Assembly: GCA_949317995.1 (NCBI GenBank)
Contig: OX439038.1
Location: 34,742,613 to 34,806,612, forward strand
Length of the DNA: 64,000 nucleotides
Direction: 5' to 3'
Source: Acholoe squamosa
Lineage: Eukaryota > Annelida > Polychaeta > Phyllodocida > Polynoidae
Positions 23,271-34,394 of this stretch are shown one piece after another. A program made the translations under genes and the position numbers. Every line of letters begins with the position of its first letter. Positions within the stretch are counted from its first letter, which is position 1. The notes beneath the pieces were generated by a model. It was given only the letters and a program-made list of their open reading frames with translations, did no database searches and was not told the origin of the DNA.

Positions 23271-24370
23271 TTGATGTTATTATTGGTTGAATACATGTCC
23301 CACCAATAGGTTCAGATTACTACAATGGAGACGAATTTACTATACTAGAAAATGATATAGCTGACCTGCAAGCAGAATTTGACTTCCTAATCCTATTAAT
23401 TGGTGACTTTAATGCAAGGACTGGCTTGCAGAGGGACTTTGTCGAGCTAGACTCCCATATAGCAGACAATATTGGTATATCTGACACACAAAACGATCTG
23501 TTCTATAATGAAAATGATGTTAGGTCCCTGGGGATCGACCCAGAGAGGTATAGCAATGATAAGCAAGTAGGTAACAGTGGTTACAAATTGATCAATATGT
23601 GCAGAAGTTCCGGTCTGTTGATTGTTAATGGTAGAGTCGGAGAAGACAACTCATTTGGTAAAACAACTTGCAAGGGTGCTAGTGTAGTTGATTAGATGAT
23701 AGCCACCCCTGCCATTTTTAAATACATGTTGAACTTCAAGGTAGATCTGTTTGATAACCTATTGAGTGATGTCCACTGTCCTATCAGTCTAGTTATGCAG
23801 GGTGTTGTCCACACCAAAGAGGTGCCAACTGAATATATAAATAATGCCGAACATGAGGGCCAGGACACAATTTGGGTACATTGGGACAGCAGCAAAGGGT
23901 CTGACTTTGAAAAAGCCTTTCACCCAAGCGCCTTAGAAAACCTAGCAAAGATCATTAGCAGTGTGTCGAAAGTACAACGGATAACCAGGGTATTGACCGT
24001 ATAACTGATGCAATTAATGCAATATTTATAGAAACTGGTAAGTCTACAGGCATGGTAAAATGTAGTCAAAGAAAAGGCAGAGAGTCAGGAAAACTGACAG
24101 CAAATCCTGGTATAATACTGAATGTGAGTTACACGGGAAGGAATTCTTCAAAGCTAAAAATAGGATGAAAAAGAATAACTGCTCAGCCAATGTTGAAAGT
24201 TTTAGATCTAAAAGTACTGCATTTAAGAGATCTATGGTAAAAGCGTACAAAATGTATCACAAGAACCTTCATGAGAAACTGAGACACCTTAGAAGTTCTA
24301 ACCCAAAAGACCATTGGCGTATTCTTAACAGTGCCATACCAAAGAAGACAGAAGTTAAGAAGTTATCATT
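23271..24370 (+). pseudogene. Decayed LINE, endonuclease part (left half of split element)
   Basis: Reading frames at 23310-23695 and 23696-24004 show an apurinic-type endonuclease fragment: a V.VPP..S.YY segment, then LIGDFNARTG (catalytic Asp and Asn), and further on SDVHCPISLV, matching the SDH(x)P end of the domain. Stop codons break it at 23693 and 24002. The frame at 24165-24458 continues into the linker before the reverse transcriptase (NPKDHWRILNSAIPKK). The match ends near 24370, where another element is inserted; the same LINE resumes at about 27733. Non-functional. Confidence 0.75.
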
Positions 24371-25025
24371 GACCACTTTCCGCTGCTTTAGCGGAAGTGG
24401 TCATATTACAACTGCATCGGCCCATAGACTTTGCCTAGAGCTCTACCCTCCACTGTAAATCAATGTACCAATCGCACCCCGGTTCCATACCTCAACTGGT
24501 CTATAGCCCCCTCCCCTCACCCCCTCCCCCCCCATGGGTCGGCGTATTTGATTGGCTGCTATGCCGCTGAGGCAGTCCCCCCCCACACCCACCTCTATGA
24601 GTTCAAGCTGTCATCGGCACACGGTCAGCGTATTGCCCGCCGAGCAAATCTACAGCGACCGGGCCGCCGCGTTGCTGGCTCTATGAGTTCAAGCTGTGTT
24701 GTTATTTGAAAGAAATCTTGCTTTATTGTCGAGAAATTGCAGGAAATTGTTAGATTTGAACAAAGAATGACACCGCGTAATGCGCGGCCCCATTGGTGGT
24801 CCGAGATTGGTGGTCCGAGAACAAGTCTGTATCATTCTTTCATGAATACCCTCAAACATCGCTGTAGGGGCCAAATATGCTGGGGAAAGGCCAAAATGGC
24901 CTGAAGACAGAGAGACATCGTTGGGCGATAATAGGTTTCCGAGAGAAAAACGGTTTTCCAGAGGAGTCCATAGCTGTTTGAATTTTTTTCCTACGATGAT
25001 TTGGTGGAAAGTTATGGCCATTTTT

Positions 25026-25580
25026 GTAATTTAAAACATCAATAACTTTGTTCCCATTGTGCAGATTTGAAAATAAAGACCGCCATAACGTTCGCCAGCT
25101 TGAGCTACCCTTAATCTATAGGTCACACTATGGGAAACTCCTATTATTAAGGGAGTTATGATTTTATTTGTAAAACTGCCAGTTCTTGGCCCTCTCTGCC
25201 AGTGCCTGGACTGGTGTCTGCCCCCGTGTCCCAAAAAACCCTCTATTTCGATTCATTCCTTCCTCAAACCTGCCCTTTTTCACCGCTGACACTTAAAACA
25301 GATAGGTTTTGGCTGGAGGTAGGGCGCAGGTGGACCGGCTCAGGCCGAAAAGGCTGCTAGTTTAAAAAAAATATTTCTTTTCCGAAACAAATTCTTTCGG
25401 GGGGCATGTTCTTTAGGGCGACGAAACACCCCAGATTGATACCAAACATTCCATATCCATGCATATTATTTGCATAATTAGCATAATTATGCAGTATCTT
25501 GGTACTGTTCAATATAATATAGATATGTTCCATTGTTCTCTTATAGAATTCATATGCTTGCAAGTATAAACTACTGACTG
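25026..25580 (+). mobile_element. Unclassified repeat element, head copy 3
   Basis: Same order of landmarks as 10590-11150: tttgttcccattgtgcagat, ggtcacactatgggaaactc, actgccagttcttgg, caccccagattgataccaaa, gcatattatttgcataatta. It is again followed directly by the 40-42-bp tandem array, confirming that head and array form one unit. Confidence 0.75.
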
Positions 25581-26580
25581 CATTTAGTCAATATATGTTA
25601 GTAATTGCTCACTTTTTGTCAGCAATTAGTCAATATATGTTAGTTATTACTCACAATTTGTCAGCAATTAGTCAATATATATAAGTAATTACTCACTATT
25701 TGTCAGCAATTAGTCAATATATGTCAGTATTTACTCACAGTTTGTCAGCAATTAGTCAATATATGTCAGTATTTACTCACATTTTGTCCCCAATAAGTCA
25801 ATATATGTCAGTGCTTTGTCACTATTTGTCGGCAAATAGTTGATACATATTAGTACTTAGTCACTACATATATATCAGCAATTAGTCAATATATGTCAGT
25901 ATTTACTCACTATTTGTCAGCAATCAGCCAAATCAGTCAGTACTTGGTCATTATATAACAGCAATTAGTCCATATGTCAGTATTATTCACTTTTTGTCAG
26001 CAATCAGTCAATATATGCCAGTACTTAGTCATTATATAACAACAATCAGTCCATTTATGTCAGTAATTACTCACAATTTGTCAGATATTAGTCAATATAT
26101 GTCAGTATTTACTCGCATTTTGTCAGCAATAAGTCAATGAATGTCAGTACTTTGTCGCTATTTCTCAGCAATTAGTCAAAATTTGTCAGCAATTAGTCGA
26201 TGTCAGTGGGCTTCCCTAGCTCACTTAAAAGGGTCTATTTCTCCTCGGATGTGTGTGGTGCACATATATGCGCGGGCACTGACACATTCCTCAAAAATTG
26301 TGTAATGTAGTTCTCGCCATGAATATGACCTCAGCTGTCGAAATGGCGATAAACATCTATTACTCACTCACTCTCGATATGTCAGTAATTGCTCATAATT
26401 TGTCAGAAATTAGTCAATATACATCAGTAATTACTCACTCTTTGTCAGAAATTAGTCAATATACATCAGTAATTACTCACTCTTCGTCAGCAATTAGTCA
26501 ATATAATGTCAGTAATTACTCACTATTTGTCAGCAATTAGTCAATACATATAGTAGTTAGTCAATGTATGTCAGTACTTA
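25581..26580 (+). repeat. 40-42-bp tandem array (tail of copy 3)
   Basis: More than 20 degenerate units of the tcagtaattactcacaattt / gtcagcaattagtcaatata type. Interrupted at 26208-26372 by a SINE. Confidence 0.9.
26208..26372 (+). mobile_element. SINE inserted in the tandem array
   Basis: Same family as 20804-20981 (gggcttccctagctcactt, ggatgtgtgtggtgcaca, cgaaatggcgataaac, actc tail). It is flanked by array sequence tcgatgtcagt (26197-26207) and tcgatatgtcagt (26373 on), probably the target duplication. Confidence 0.8.
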
Positions 26581-27495
26581 GATATCATGTAAAGATTCGA
26601 AGCACTTTTTTTTCGGTGGGGGTTCATAATTCGGACTTGTAGACTTATGGTGACTAAGTATTGATATATATGACATCGCTAAAATTGCTAAAATCATCAA
26701 TAACTTTGTTCCCACTGTGCAGATTTGAAAATAAAGACCGCCAAACCTGCCCTTTTTCGCCTTTTTTTTTTTACCAAGCGGGGGCAGACGCCAGTCCAGG
26801 CACTGGCAGAGAGGTCCAGGAACTGGCAGTTTTACCAATAAAATCACAACTCCCTTAATAATAGGAGTTTCCCATAGTGTGACCTATAGATTAAGGGTAG
26901 TTCGAGCTGACGAACGTTTATTTTCAAATCTCCACAATAGGAACAAAGTTATTGATGATTTTAGCAATTTTAGCGATGTCATATATATCAATACTTAGTC
27001 ACCATAAGTCTACAAGTCCGAATTATGAACCCCCACCGAATCTTGACATGATATCTAAGTATTGATTGATTGATTTGTGTTTTACCCCACTTTAGCGGCA
27101 CTAAGTGGCTATCCCGTGCTTCACAGGTTGATAATTTAAAAGAGGAATGTGTCAGTGCCCGTGCATATGTGCACCACACACATCCTGAGGGGATAGGAAA
27201 GAAGTAGAAATAGACCCTTTTAAGTGGGTTAGGGAAGCCCGTGATATCTAAGTACTGACATACATTGACTAACTAATATATGTATTGACTAATTGCTGAT
27301 AAATAGTGAGTAATTACTGACATTATATTGACTAATTTCTGACAAAGAGATAGTAATTACTGATGTATATTGACTAATTTCTGACTAATTATGAGCAATT
27401 ACTGACATATCGTGAGTGAGTAATAGATGTTTATCGCCATTTCGACAGCTGAGGTCATATTTATGGCAAGAACTACATTACATAATTTTTGAGGA
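26289..27495. repeat. Long palindrome, about 0.45-kb arms, with a SINE in one arm
   Basis: The left arm 26289-26742 reads forward: SINE tail, array units, aagattcgaag, cggtgggggttcataattcg, then the element head to aaataaagaccgcc. The right arm, about 26918-27495, is its reverse complement: tttattttcaaatctccac, aattatgaacccccaccg, gatatctaagta, array units, then gccatttcgacagctg. The spacer is single-copy head sequence in minus orientation. The right arm ends inside the duplicated SINE, so the SINE predates the inversion. A second SINE (27062-27241) is in the right arm only and so came later. Confidence 0.85.
27062..27241 (-). mobile_element. SINE, tail variant, with 13-bp target duplication
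   Basis: On the minus strand it starts gggcttccctaacccactt like the other SINEs and shares the gtgtgtggtgcacatatgca region, but it ends differently (gccgctaaagtggggtaaaa then (aatc)n instead of atggcgttaaac with (actc)n). The flanks tgatatctaagta at 27049-27061 and 27242-27254 are a perfect duplication. This is either a second subfamily or a chimera with a different 3' tail. Confidence 0.85.
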
Positions 27496-27732
27496 AGACC
27501 TTGATTCACCAAAAAAAGTTCTTTGGGGTACCACAGTGTACCTTCAAGCAACACCCTTTTTGGTAAAATAACATGCACATCCTCCCTTCATCACACTTTT
27601 AAAGATATTTTATAGCCTATATAACCCACACTCCTACTCAAAACCTACCGCACATAACTCTTTTACCAAACCAAAAGGGTCAATGTGATCTAAACGGCCA
27701 TTTAAACTCCTAAACCCCTCATGAAAGTGGTC

Positions 27733-30387
27733 TTGCAGCTTTGCTGCACCCTCTCGACCCCAAGCATCCTCGTTAGATGACTTTAGGGAGCATTTCGAAG
27801 GTCTCAATAAAGGTAATGAAACAGAAGTCAGGGCTAATGATGGCACATCTGCCACCCCAGTCATACCAGGCACTCTCAGCCATGCCCACTTAACTATCCC
27901 TTTACAGTGGAGGAAGTTGAGAGACAAATTAAAAAGTTGAAGAATGGGAAGGCTGCTGGGGTTGATGCTATTGTCTATGAATTCATCAAAAACAGTCCTA
28001 CTGAGCTGGTCAGTCATATTGTAGACTATTGCAACTTAGTTCTCTCCTCAGGCAAGATACCCTCAGCCTGGAAAATAGGCATTATAGTTCCCCTCTTAAA
28101 ACATAAAATGAGCCCCAAAGATGCAGACAACTACAGGGGTATAACACTTCTTAGCTGCATTGGTATTTACATCTCTTCTAAACCAAAGACTGAGTGTTTA
28201 TCTAGAATCCAATAGCCTCCTTGGGGAAGAGCAAGTGGGGTTTAGGAATGAGTATGCCACATCAGACCACATCTTAACATGAACCTCATAATTGACTACC
28301 TCCTAACCCGAAAGAAGAGATTATACTGTGCATTTATTGATTATATAAAGGCCTTCGATATGGTAGATAGAGCTAACCTATGGAGTAAATTACTGAGTTT
28401 AGGTATATCTGGAAGAGTCTTCAAGGTCATAAAAGCCCTTTATACTGACACTAAGTCCTGTGTTTGATTTAACAATCAAACCTCATCATTATTTAGATGT
28501 GAGATGGGGGTCAGGCAAGGGGATAATCTATCCCCTCTACTATTCTCTTTATACCTAAACGACCTTGAATCTCACCTAAAGAGCAGATGTAATGGATTAT
28601 TAGTGGAAAATAAGACTGAGGATATGGATATTTTTGTTAATCTACTCACTCTACTCTATGCTGATGAACCAATACTTCTCTCAGATTCTGAAACTGATCT
28701 TCAGTGATCACTTGACACTCTTTATAATTATTGCCAGAAATGGAGGCTGAGTGTAAATACAAGCAAAACAAATGTCATGGTTTTCTCCAGAGGTAAGGTA
28801 AGAAAGATACCGGCATGGCACTTTGGTCCAGATATAATCGAGACAGCCTCGGAGTACACTTATCTTGGTGTGACCTTTAATTATAATGGTTCCTTTAACA
28901 AATGTCTATCTAAACAAGTACAGCAGGCGAGGAGAGCGATGTATGGTGTCAAGGTTAGAAAACTACAACTACCTATCGATGTAGAATGTCAGCTGTTCGA
29001 TAGTTGTGTTGTCCCAATTCTGTGATATGGATCAGAGGTTTGGGGGTTTTCCGACATGTCGCAATGCAAAAATATGCTGTGTCTACATAAGAACACATCC
29101 AATAATGTTGCCAGAGGTGAGTTGGGTAGGCACAGCCTACAGTATTATATCACTCAGAGAATGCTTAACTATTGGGCCCGCTTGGTAAATGGGAGAGATT
29201 CAAAAATGAACTATTCTGTCTACAAAATTATGAAAATGTTGTTTGATAAAGGTTTAGTACAGTCCAAATGGCTATCCAAAATTAAGAGTTCACTTAATGA
29301 CTTAGGCCTAACCTACCTTTGGGACAAGAACTGTTTCAACAGAGTGGTTTAAAAATCGGATAGGTGCAACTGGGTCAGACCAGCAGGTACATATATGGCA
29401 CAATTCCTTGGCCAACTCCAGCCTTTGCCGGAGCTACAATATCTTTAAAGGTGACCTCAAACTACAGCCCTATCTGCTGGAACTTCCCAAAAAGTATAGA
29501 ATTGCACTGAGCAGATTTAGAGCAGGAAACTATAAACTTCCAATTACTACTTGTCGTTATAGGGAAATAGAATTTCATGATCGCATCTGCCCCTTGTGCT
29601 CCAGTAACAAAATAGGAGACGAAATACACTATATAAGAGACTGTGGTTTCTTCACAAATGAGCATAGTAAATTAATCAACTCAAATTACCTTGTAGGTGA
29701 TGTGAACATTAGAATCTCAGAGCTATTTAACACTAAACATCTGCAGCAACTAATTAATCTAGCAAAGTTCAAAATTCACGTCTGGCAACCTCAACTGACT
29801 GTAGCCAGGAACTGGTGCTAACTAATAGACAGGCACTAAATATGCAAATCATTTGTATATATATACCAGTACATGTGATATATTGGGCCAAGTATGTCAT
29901 GTAAACAGCCATTAACTTGTTATACCATGCAGTTGTGCTGCATTTAAAACAGGCAAGAGTCTGGTGCTCATCTAGGAAGATGTAAATAACCAGTAGTGTT
30001 TACTTGTATTTACCCCCTAAGTTACTTGGGGGATATTTTTAGAGATAGATACCTGTAACCATAGTTTGTGGAATGCCGTATGGTATCCTACTCCCATATC
30101 TAGTCCTGACTACATGCTTGGTACTAAGCTAAACTTGGTGCTCATTTATGGCCATTGTGAACTGGTTTATTAAGGATATATTGTCATGTCATATTAGTCT
30201 GTATTCAAATCTAGTCTTAAGATAGTCTGGTGCTACCTTAGCTTGTATAGAAACATGCTTTCTGTAGTTATGTGTGACTAGGTTTACTATTCAGTTCATT
30301 ATTATGGAGTTTTGTATCTCAACTATGTATCTCATGTACTCATTGAGGTTTAGAGAATAAAATCATTGTCATTGTCATTGTCATTAC
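27733..30387 (+). pseudogene. Decayed LINE, reverse transcriptase part and 3' end
   Basis: Resumes the element of 23271-24370. Fragments in order: LKNGKAAGVDAIVYEFIK (27940), the RT palm block with FIDYIKAFDMVD (28327), GVRQGDNLSPLLFSLYLNDL (28507), and a YADE where active enzymes have YADD (28657-28668). Thumb motif YTYLGVTFNYNG follows. The C-terminal part has a zinc-knuckle-like CPLCSSNKIGDEIHYIRDC (29590). Stops and frameshifts separate the frames. An AATAAA and an (attgtc)n tail at 30356-30387 mark the 3' end. Clade not assigned. Dead copy. Confidence 0.8.
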
Positions 30388-30514
30388 AGGGTCCTGGAAT
30401 GGCCCCAATGTGCCCTGTTGATTCTAAAGATGCCAGTGTCCCCCTGTCTCTTTCACTGAATAATCGGGCTTCCCTAGCCCACTTAAAAGGGTCTATATAT
30501 ATATATATATATAT

Positions 30515-31479
30515 CAGTCAGGTCGCCAGAAAGCAGTAGATTTTGTGTTTTTGGGTCATTTTGGACTCTTATGGCTCTAGAGAAAGAAGTTGCAAATCAA
30601 TCTTGTTTTACATAGACTCATTTGATAGATAACACTTAGGGCTATCAGAAAGATGTAAATTTGTGGCCATCCATCAAAAACTCTCAGACTTATAGCTTGC
30701 CGAAGTGAGAAAAACAGTCAAATTTGTTCTTTTTTGATTTTTTGTACTTTTTACAAATGTTCTGTATTGAATAAAGAACATCTGGAGTAACCCAAAGTTA
30801 TTTTTTGTATTGTATATGATCATAGGTATCATTTCCATCAGGTTTGAACATGTTACTGAGTGAGGATTCTTCATTGTGTGTCTTTGAAAATGGAAATCTG
30901 TAATTTGTAACGTCCGATACCAAAATCTAAATCAGTTATAAAACATGGAAAAAATTAATCTTCATAATCTTTGTTATTACCCATATGAAGGGCTTTATTA
31001 TCTCCTACTTTGGCGAAAAAATTGTGTGTCCAGCAGCATTTGTCTCCATGTGAGAGCAGCTTATGTGAAATAATTCTGATAAAAGTACCGGACGTTACGT
31101 AACGTCCGGTACTTTTATCATCATGTAGGAGGCAGTCTACTGTACATGCATAACTCAAAATCTGTTCCATTCTGTAATTGAAGTCAATAATAGATGTATT
31201 GGCCTTGTTAATAAATGTGTTTGTTATGCATAATGGGACATTATTATATTACTGAGAGCAACTTCAATTACCTCTATATTTCATTATTTTGGTACTGGAC
31301 GTTACATGACACAAAACAAGCAATAAAAATGGAACCGGATGGGCTAGATCGGTATTTTTTGGTTTTCTGAGTTGAGCGGAAGTCCCTTCACAGTTGTGTT
31401 AAGGTTATATAAAGGAATTAGAAAATTAATTTTAAAGGCCCTTCAAGGGCAGAATCTTACACTTTCTGACGACCTGACC

Positions 31480-31480
<1 letters not shown>
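30515..31480. mobile_element. 966-bp non-autonomous TIR element inserted at TA
   Basis: The left end gtcaggtcgccagaaag is the reverse complement (one mismatch) of the right end ctttctgacgacctgac. It sits in a TA tract of a SINE, which fits Tc1/mariner-type TA targets. Long (TA)n runs flank it (30494-30514, 31483-31528). It holds a perfect 44-bp palindrome at its middle and inverted copies of taacgtccgatacc / ggtactggacgtta at 30908 and 31292. No transposase frame. A second, truncated copy is at 45794-46186. Confidence 0.75.
31077..31120. repeat. Perfect 44-bp palindrome
   Basis: 22-bp arms with no spacer, centred between 31098 and 31099: aaaagtaccggacgttac reads back as gtaacgtccggtactttt. 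Lies inside the TIR element at 30515-31480. Confidence 0.95.

Positions 31481-31482
<2 letters not shown>

Positions 31483-31528
<46 letters not shown>
31483..31528. repeat. (TA)n microsatellite
   Basis: 46-bp TA run at the right junction of the TIR element. A 20-bp run is at the left junction (30494-30514). Confidence 0.95.
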
Positions 31529-31530
<2 letters not shown>

Positions 31531-31688
31531 TCTTCCCTATCCCCTCGGATGTGTGCGGTGCACATATGCGCGGGCACTGATACATTCCTCTGTGAAATTG
31601 TGTAATGTCGTTCTCGCCATGAATATGACCTTAGCTGTCAAAATGGCGTTAAACACCTATTACTCACTCACTCACTCACTAAATAATC

Positions 31689-32587
31689 ACATGTCCCCGA
31701 CAGTGTTAGAAAATGTACTATGTTACTAGTGTCTAAACTGACCTGGCGGGAGTTATTATTGGCAAATGAAATAATCCCAAGTATCTACTGTCGGAGGAAG
31801 GTGGTGCCCACCTGATAACTGTTATCAATGACAACCACCTTTTACCAGATTCAGCAATGTCCATGCCCATTTGACAATCCAATACCTTGGTATAACCCAT
31901 GTCGTTTTTAAGAAGTTGCCACATCATTAACACCATGCTAATTTAGTGACATTAATCAACCAAAAGGTACAATCCAAACCCACTATTGCCTTGAATCCAC
32001 TATTATTCAGCCCTAGTACCAATGACTGAATTATTACCAGTAGTTATCCGTCATCGACCACCGACCTTGTGGGTCGGCTTAGAGAGACAGGTCAGGTAGA
32101 GTGAGCTTATCGTCACTTGAACCAGGTCTCTCGTTGGAGACGGACATCTTAACGAGAGCACACTGGGCTTATCAAGATGCCGGGGCACGGGCACACTGGC
32201 AGGACCAGATGCCGACTCTCCCGACAGGGGGCTGGGGACACCCGGCCATGCGCGCGCCTGAGCAACACATGGGGAACCATGAGCAGCTTGGTTGCCCCCA
32301 GAAGGGGGACGCGACGCGACCTGCCACCAGGTGGCAGCATCTGACATATGTCGTCGGATTCTTAAGACAGATAATGTCACAGTGTCCCAATAAGGACATC
32401 TGGTGACAAGTGAAGGCGACCCCACGCGATGAGGTAAGTAGGTGTCTATTAATCGACATGCCGCGTGGGGGACGCTAACAACGACCTGTCTCATTAGCGT
32501 TCTAATTGGCTGAATCCACTTCACCTCACTACTTAAGTAGCAACAGGTGTCTGTTCTCAACACACTGCTAAGCAGCTTGGAACAGAC
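31689..32587. other. No confident gene; GC-rich block with promoter-like features
   Basis: From about 32090 the sequence becomes GC-rich and non-repetitive compared with its surroundings. It contains a consensus splice donor gaggtaagta (32430-32439) and an acttaagta motif at about 32531, some 55 bases before the start codon of the next entry. It may be a promoter or exon region, but no product can be named. Confidence 0.3.
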
Positions 32588-32776
32588 ATGGAGACTCCTG
32601 ACCTGAGACCAGTATCACTCTCCACACTTCCTAGGGGCGACATTCTGAACGAAGCCATACAACTAGCACAGGTGGAGGGGTGCGCCCCCAGGGATGCCCC
32701 AAGCACCGTCAGGGACCTTTTCTCACCGGGTGATACACATTATGACGATGGTTCTACCCACGATAGGCAGTTGTAA
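32588..32776 (+). CDS. Hypothetical 62-residue reading frame
   Basis: ATG to stop, beginning METPDLRPVSLSTLPRGD and ending GSTHDRQL. It follows the GC-rich block and a TATA-like motif, with the start in fair context (cagacATGG). Composition is balanced and acidic, without membrane segment or known motif. It could be a small protein, a first exon, or chance. I do not recognise a family. Confidence 0.25.
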   Translation: METPDLRPVSLSTLPRGDILNEAIQLAQVEGCAPRDAPSTVRDLFSPGDTHYDDGSTHDRQL

Positions 32777-33780
32777 TGGTGGGGAAGTTTGAAGAAGTCA
32801 TAAAATTACCTAATTCAAAATGACCTGACCTCTATTCTTGTTAATAAATTTGACAATTCAAAAATCCATTGGTAACTTAAGGAGTGCTCATTACTTGTCA
32901 ACAAGGTGGCAGTGGATGTACATGCAGACATTTTTATGGTCCCTTCCCCATCAGACAGGCTGCAATTTTCCCACTCATCCCCTTCTATGGTAATTCACAG
33001 GCTTTTTCACTGAAAAGGCATGATATTTTTTTTACCTCTCCCTTGACTCCACTCAGCAATCTATACGAAAAGTTTTTCCCCCACAGAACATAAGATCCCC
33101 AAGATTACAGCCAGACATTCGGCCCCACAGTCTGGTAATTTCTGCAGGCCCGGTTGGATTTTGACAATGGCCTCGGTCCCACGAGTTTTCATTTGCTTGA
33201 GGTGTCAAAATTACTTTGCCCCCCCTCCCATTTCCCCCCCCCCTCGATAGATAGGCCTAAAAAACACTCCCTTGGAGCTCTTCTCCACCCTGTTCCTAAT
33301 TTTGTTGAGGGCTTACTAGTAACGGTACTCGGGGAGATGTAAAGGGGACCACCACCCCCAGCTGATGTGACTCCATTACTTTGTAAGACCATCAAGTGGA
33401 AGTGTGATTGCAATCGATGGTCTTCTTAGAATTTGTGATACTTTCTGAGATTTTGTATCAGACTATGGAACTAGAGAGTTTTTTTAGGACCTTTTGTGAC
33501 AGGAAATACTTATTTATGATCACTACCATAGTACCTGGTGTATAAGGCACAATGCACTTATTATCATCATCCACTTGGCATAAAAATGGTTTTTTTTTTA
33601 CAATGAAAAAAAAAGAGTTTTTATTGGTTTCCCTATTGGTTACTTGGTTGAAAATTGGTTAAAAAAAATGTTTAAAAACGTTTTTTTGCCAAGTGGGCAG
33701 TCTTATGTTTTAAAGGTGCATCCCTCGCAAATGGTGCATCTGGTGCATAAGGACCCATAAGCTGACATTTTTTTGAACAA
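32777..33780. other. Repeat-derived intergenic sequence
   Basis: At 32879 the sequence ggagtgctcattacttgtca resembles the left end of the Harbinger-like MITE family (see 42786). At 33538-33755 a hairpin MITE has arms ccacttggcataaaaat and tttttttgccaagtgg, with ends tgtataaggcacaatgcac and ggtgcatctggtgcataagg. No coding region seen. Confidence 0.45.
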
Positions 33781-34394
33781 ATTTAAACTTTATTTGGTCT
33801 AGTGGTACAATCATCATGTAAACATAGGCGTGATGTGTATTGTTGTATGTATAAGAATTATAGCTTCTGTATGTATTTGCCTAAGTACATACGTTGATAT
33901 ATTACATGATTACCCATTTTATAAGGTAATTCATCTTGATAATAACACGACCAAACAGTTAATGACCAGATCGTCATTTAAAAAATGTTGTTATGATCTG
34001 ACCATATAAAATATTACCGGTATTCATACAATTATAAGATATAATAACAATAATTTTTGAACAATTTGGGGCACTTATATTCTACTTTAAATATAGAATA
34101 ACATTAATTACCCTCCCTCGTATCATAAATGATTTTTACAGCATGCACATATTCACTCCAATAATAGCTAACATTATGCAGGCTTTTGACAAAGTCGACG
34201 CAGACCATCATACGTAGTCTAAGATAGACCGTTACTATTGTTCCTTGAGGATTAGGTTTAACTCAGTCATTTCTTGGTGCAGTATGCAATATGTACAGTT
34301 CAATAATAAATAACTTAAGCAAGCTTTGACAAGAACCACTTAGGCCATTACAAGTAGTCTGGATACAGTTTGTATAATTATTTTACAATACATT

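Larger units (their letters stand above)
24371..27732. mobile_element. 3.4-kb composite insertion splitting the LINE
   Basis: Both ends carry the short inverted repeat gaccactttc (24371-24380) and gaaagtggtc (27723-27732). The left end also forms a hairpin (24371-24402, stem gaccactt-ccgc). The LINE coding region stops at the left border and resumes just beyond the right one. Inside are unassigned sequence (24403-25025), a third copy of the head-plus-array element, a long palindrome and two SINEs. The 10-bp ends may be coincidence, and I see no clear target duplication, so the exact borders are tentative. Confidence 0.5.
30466..31676 (+). mobile_element. SINE split by a TIR element
   Basis: The SINE head (gggcttccctagcccactt) is at 30466-30494 and the remainder (from ccctatcccctcggatgtgt to cactcactcact) at 31529-31676. 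The outer flanks cactgaataatc (30454-30465) and cactaaataatc (31677-31688) are a 12-bp duplication with one mismatch, which proves the two halves are one insertion. The interruption is a 966-bp element bordered by (TA)n on both sides. Confidence 0.85.

Noticed and set aside
24689-25021. 110-codon minus-strand frame
   Set aside because: Sits in unclassified repeat sequence with no known domain or start context.
32051-32563. 170-codon minus-strand frame in the GC-rich block
   Set aside because: Cys/Arg/Pro-rich composition typical of an antisense frame in GC-rich DNA; overlapping frames are open on both strands.
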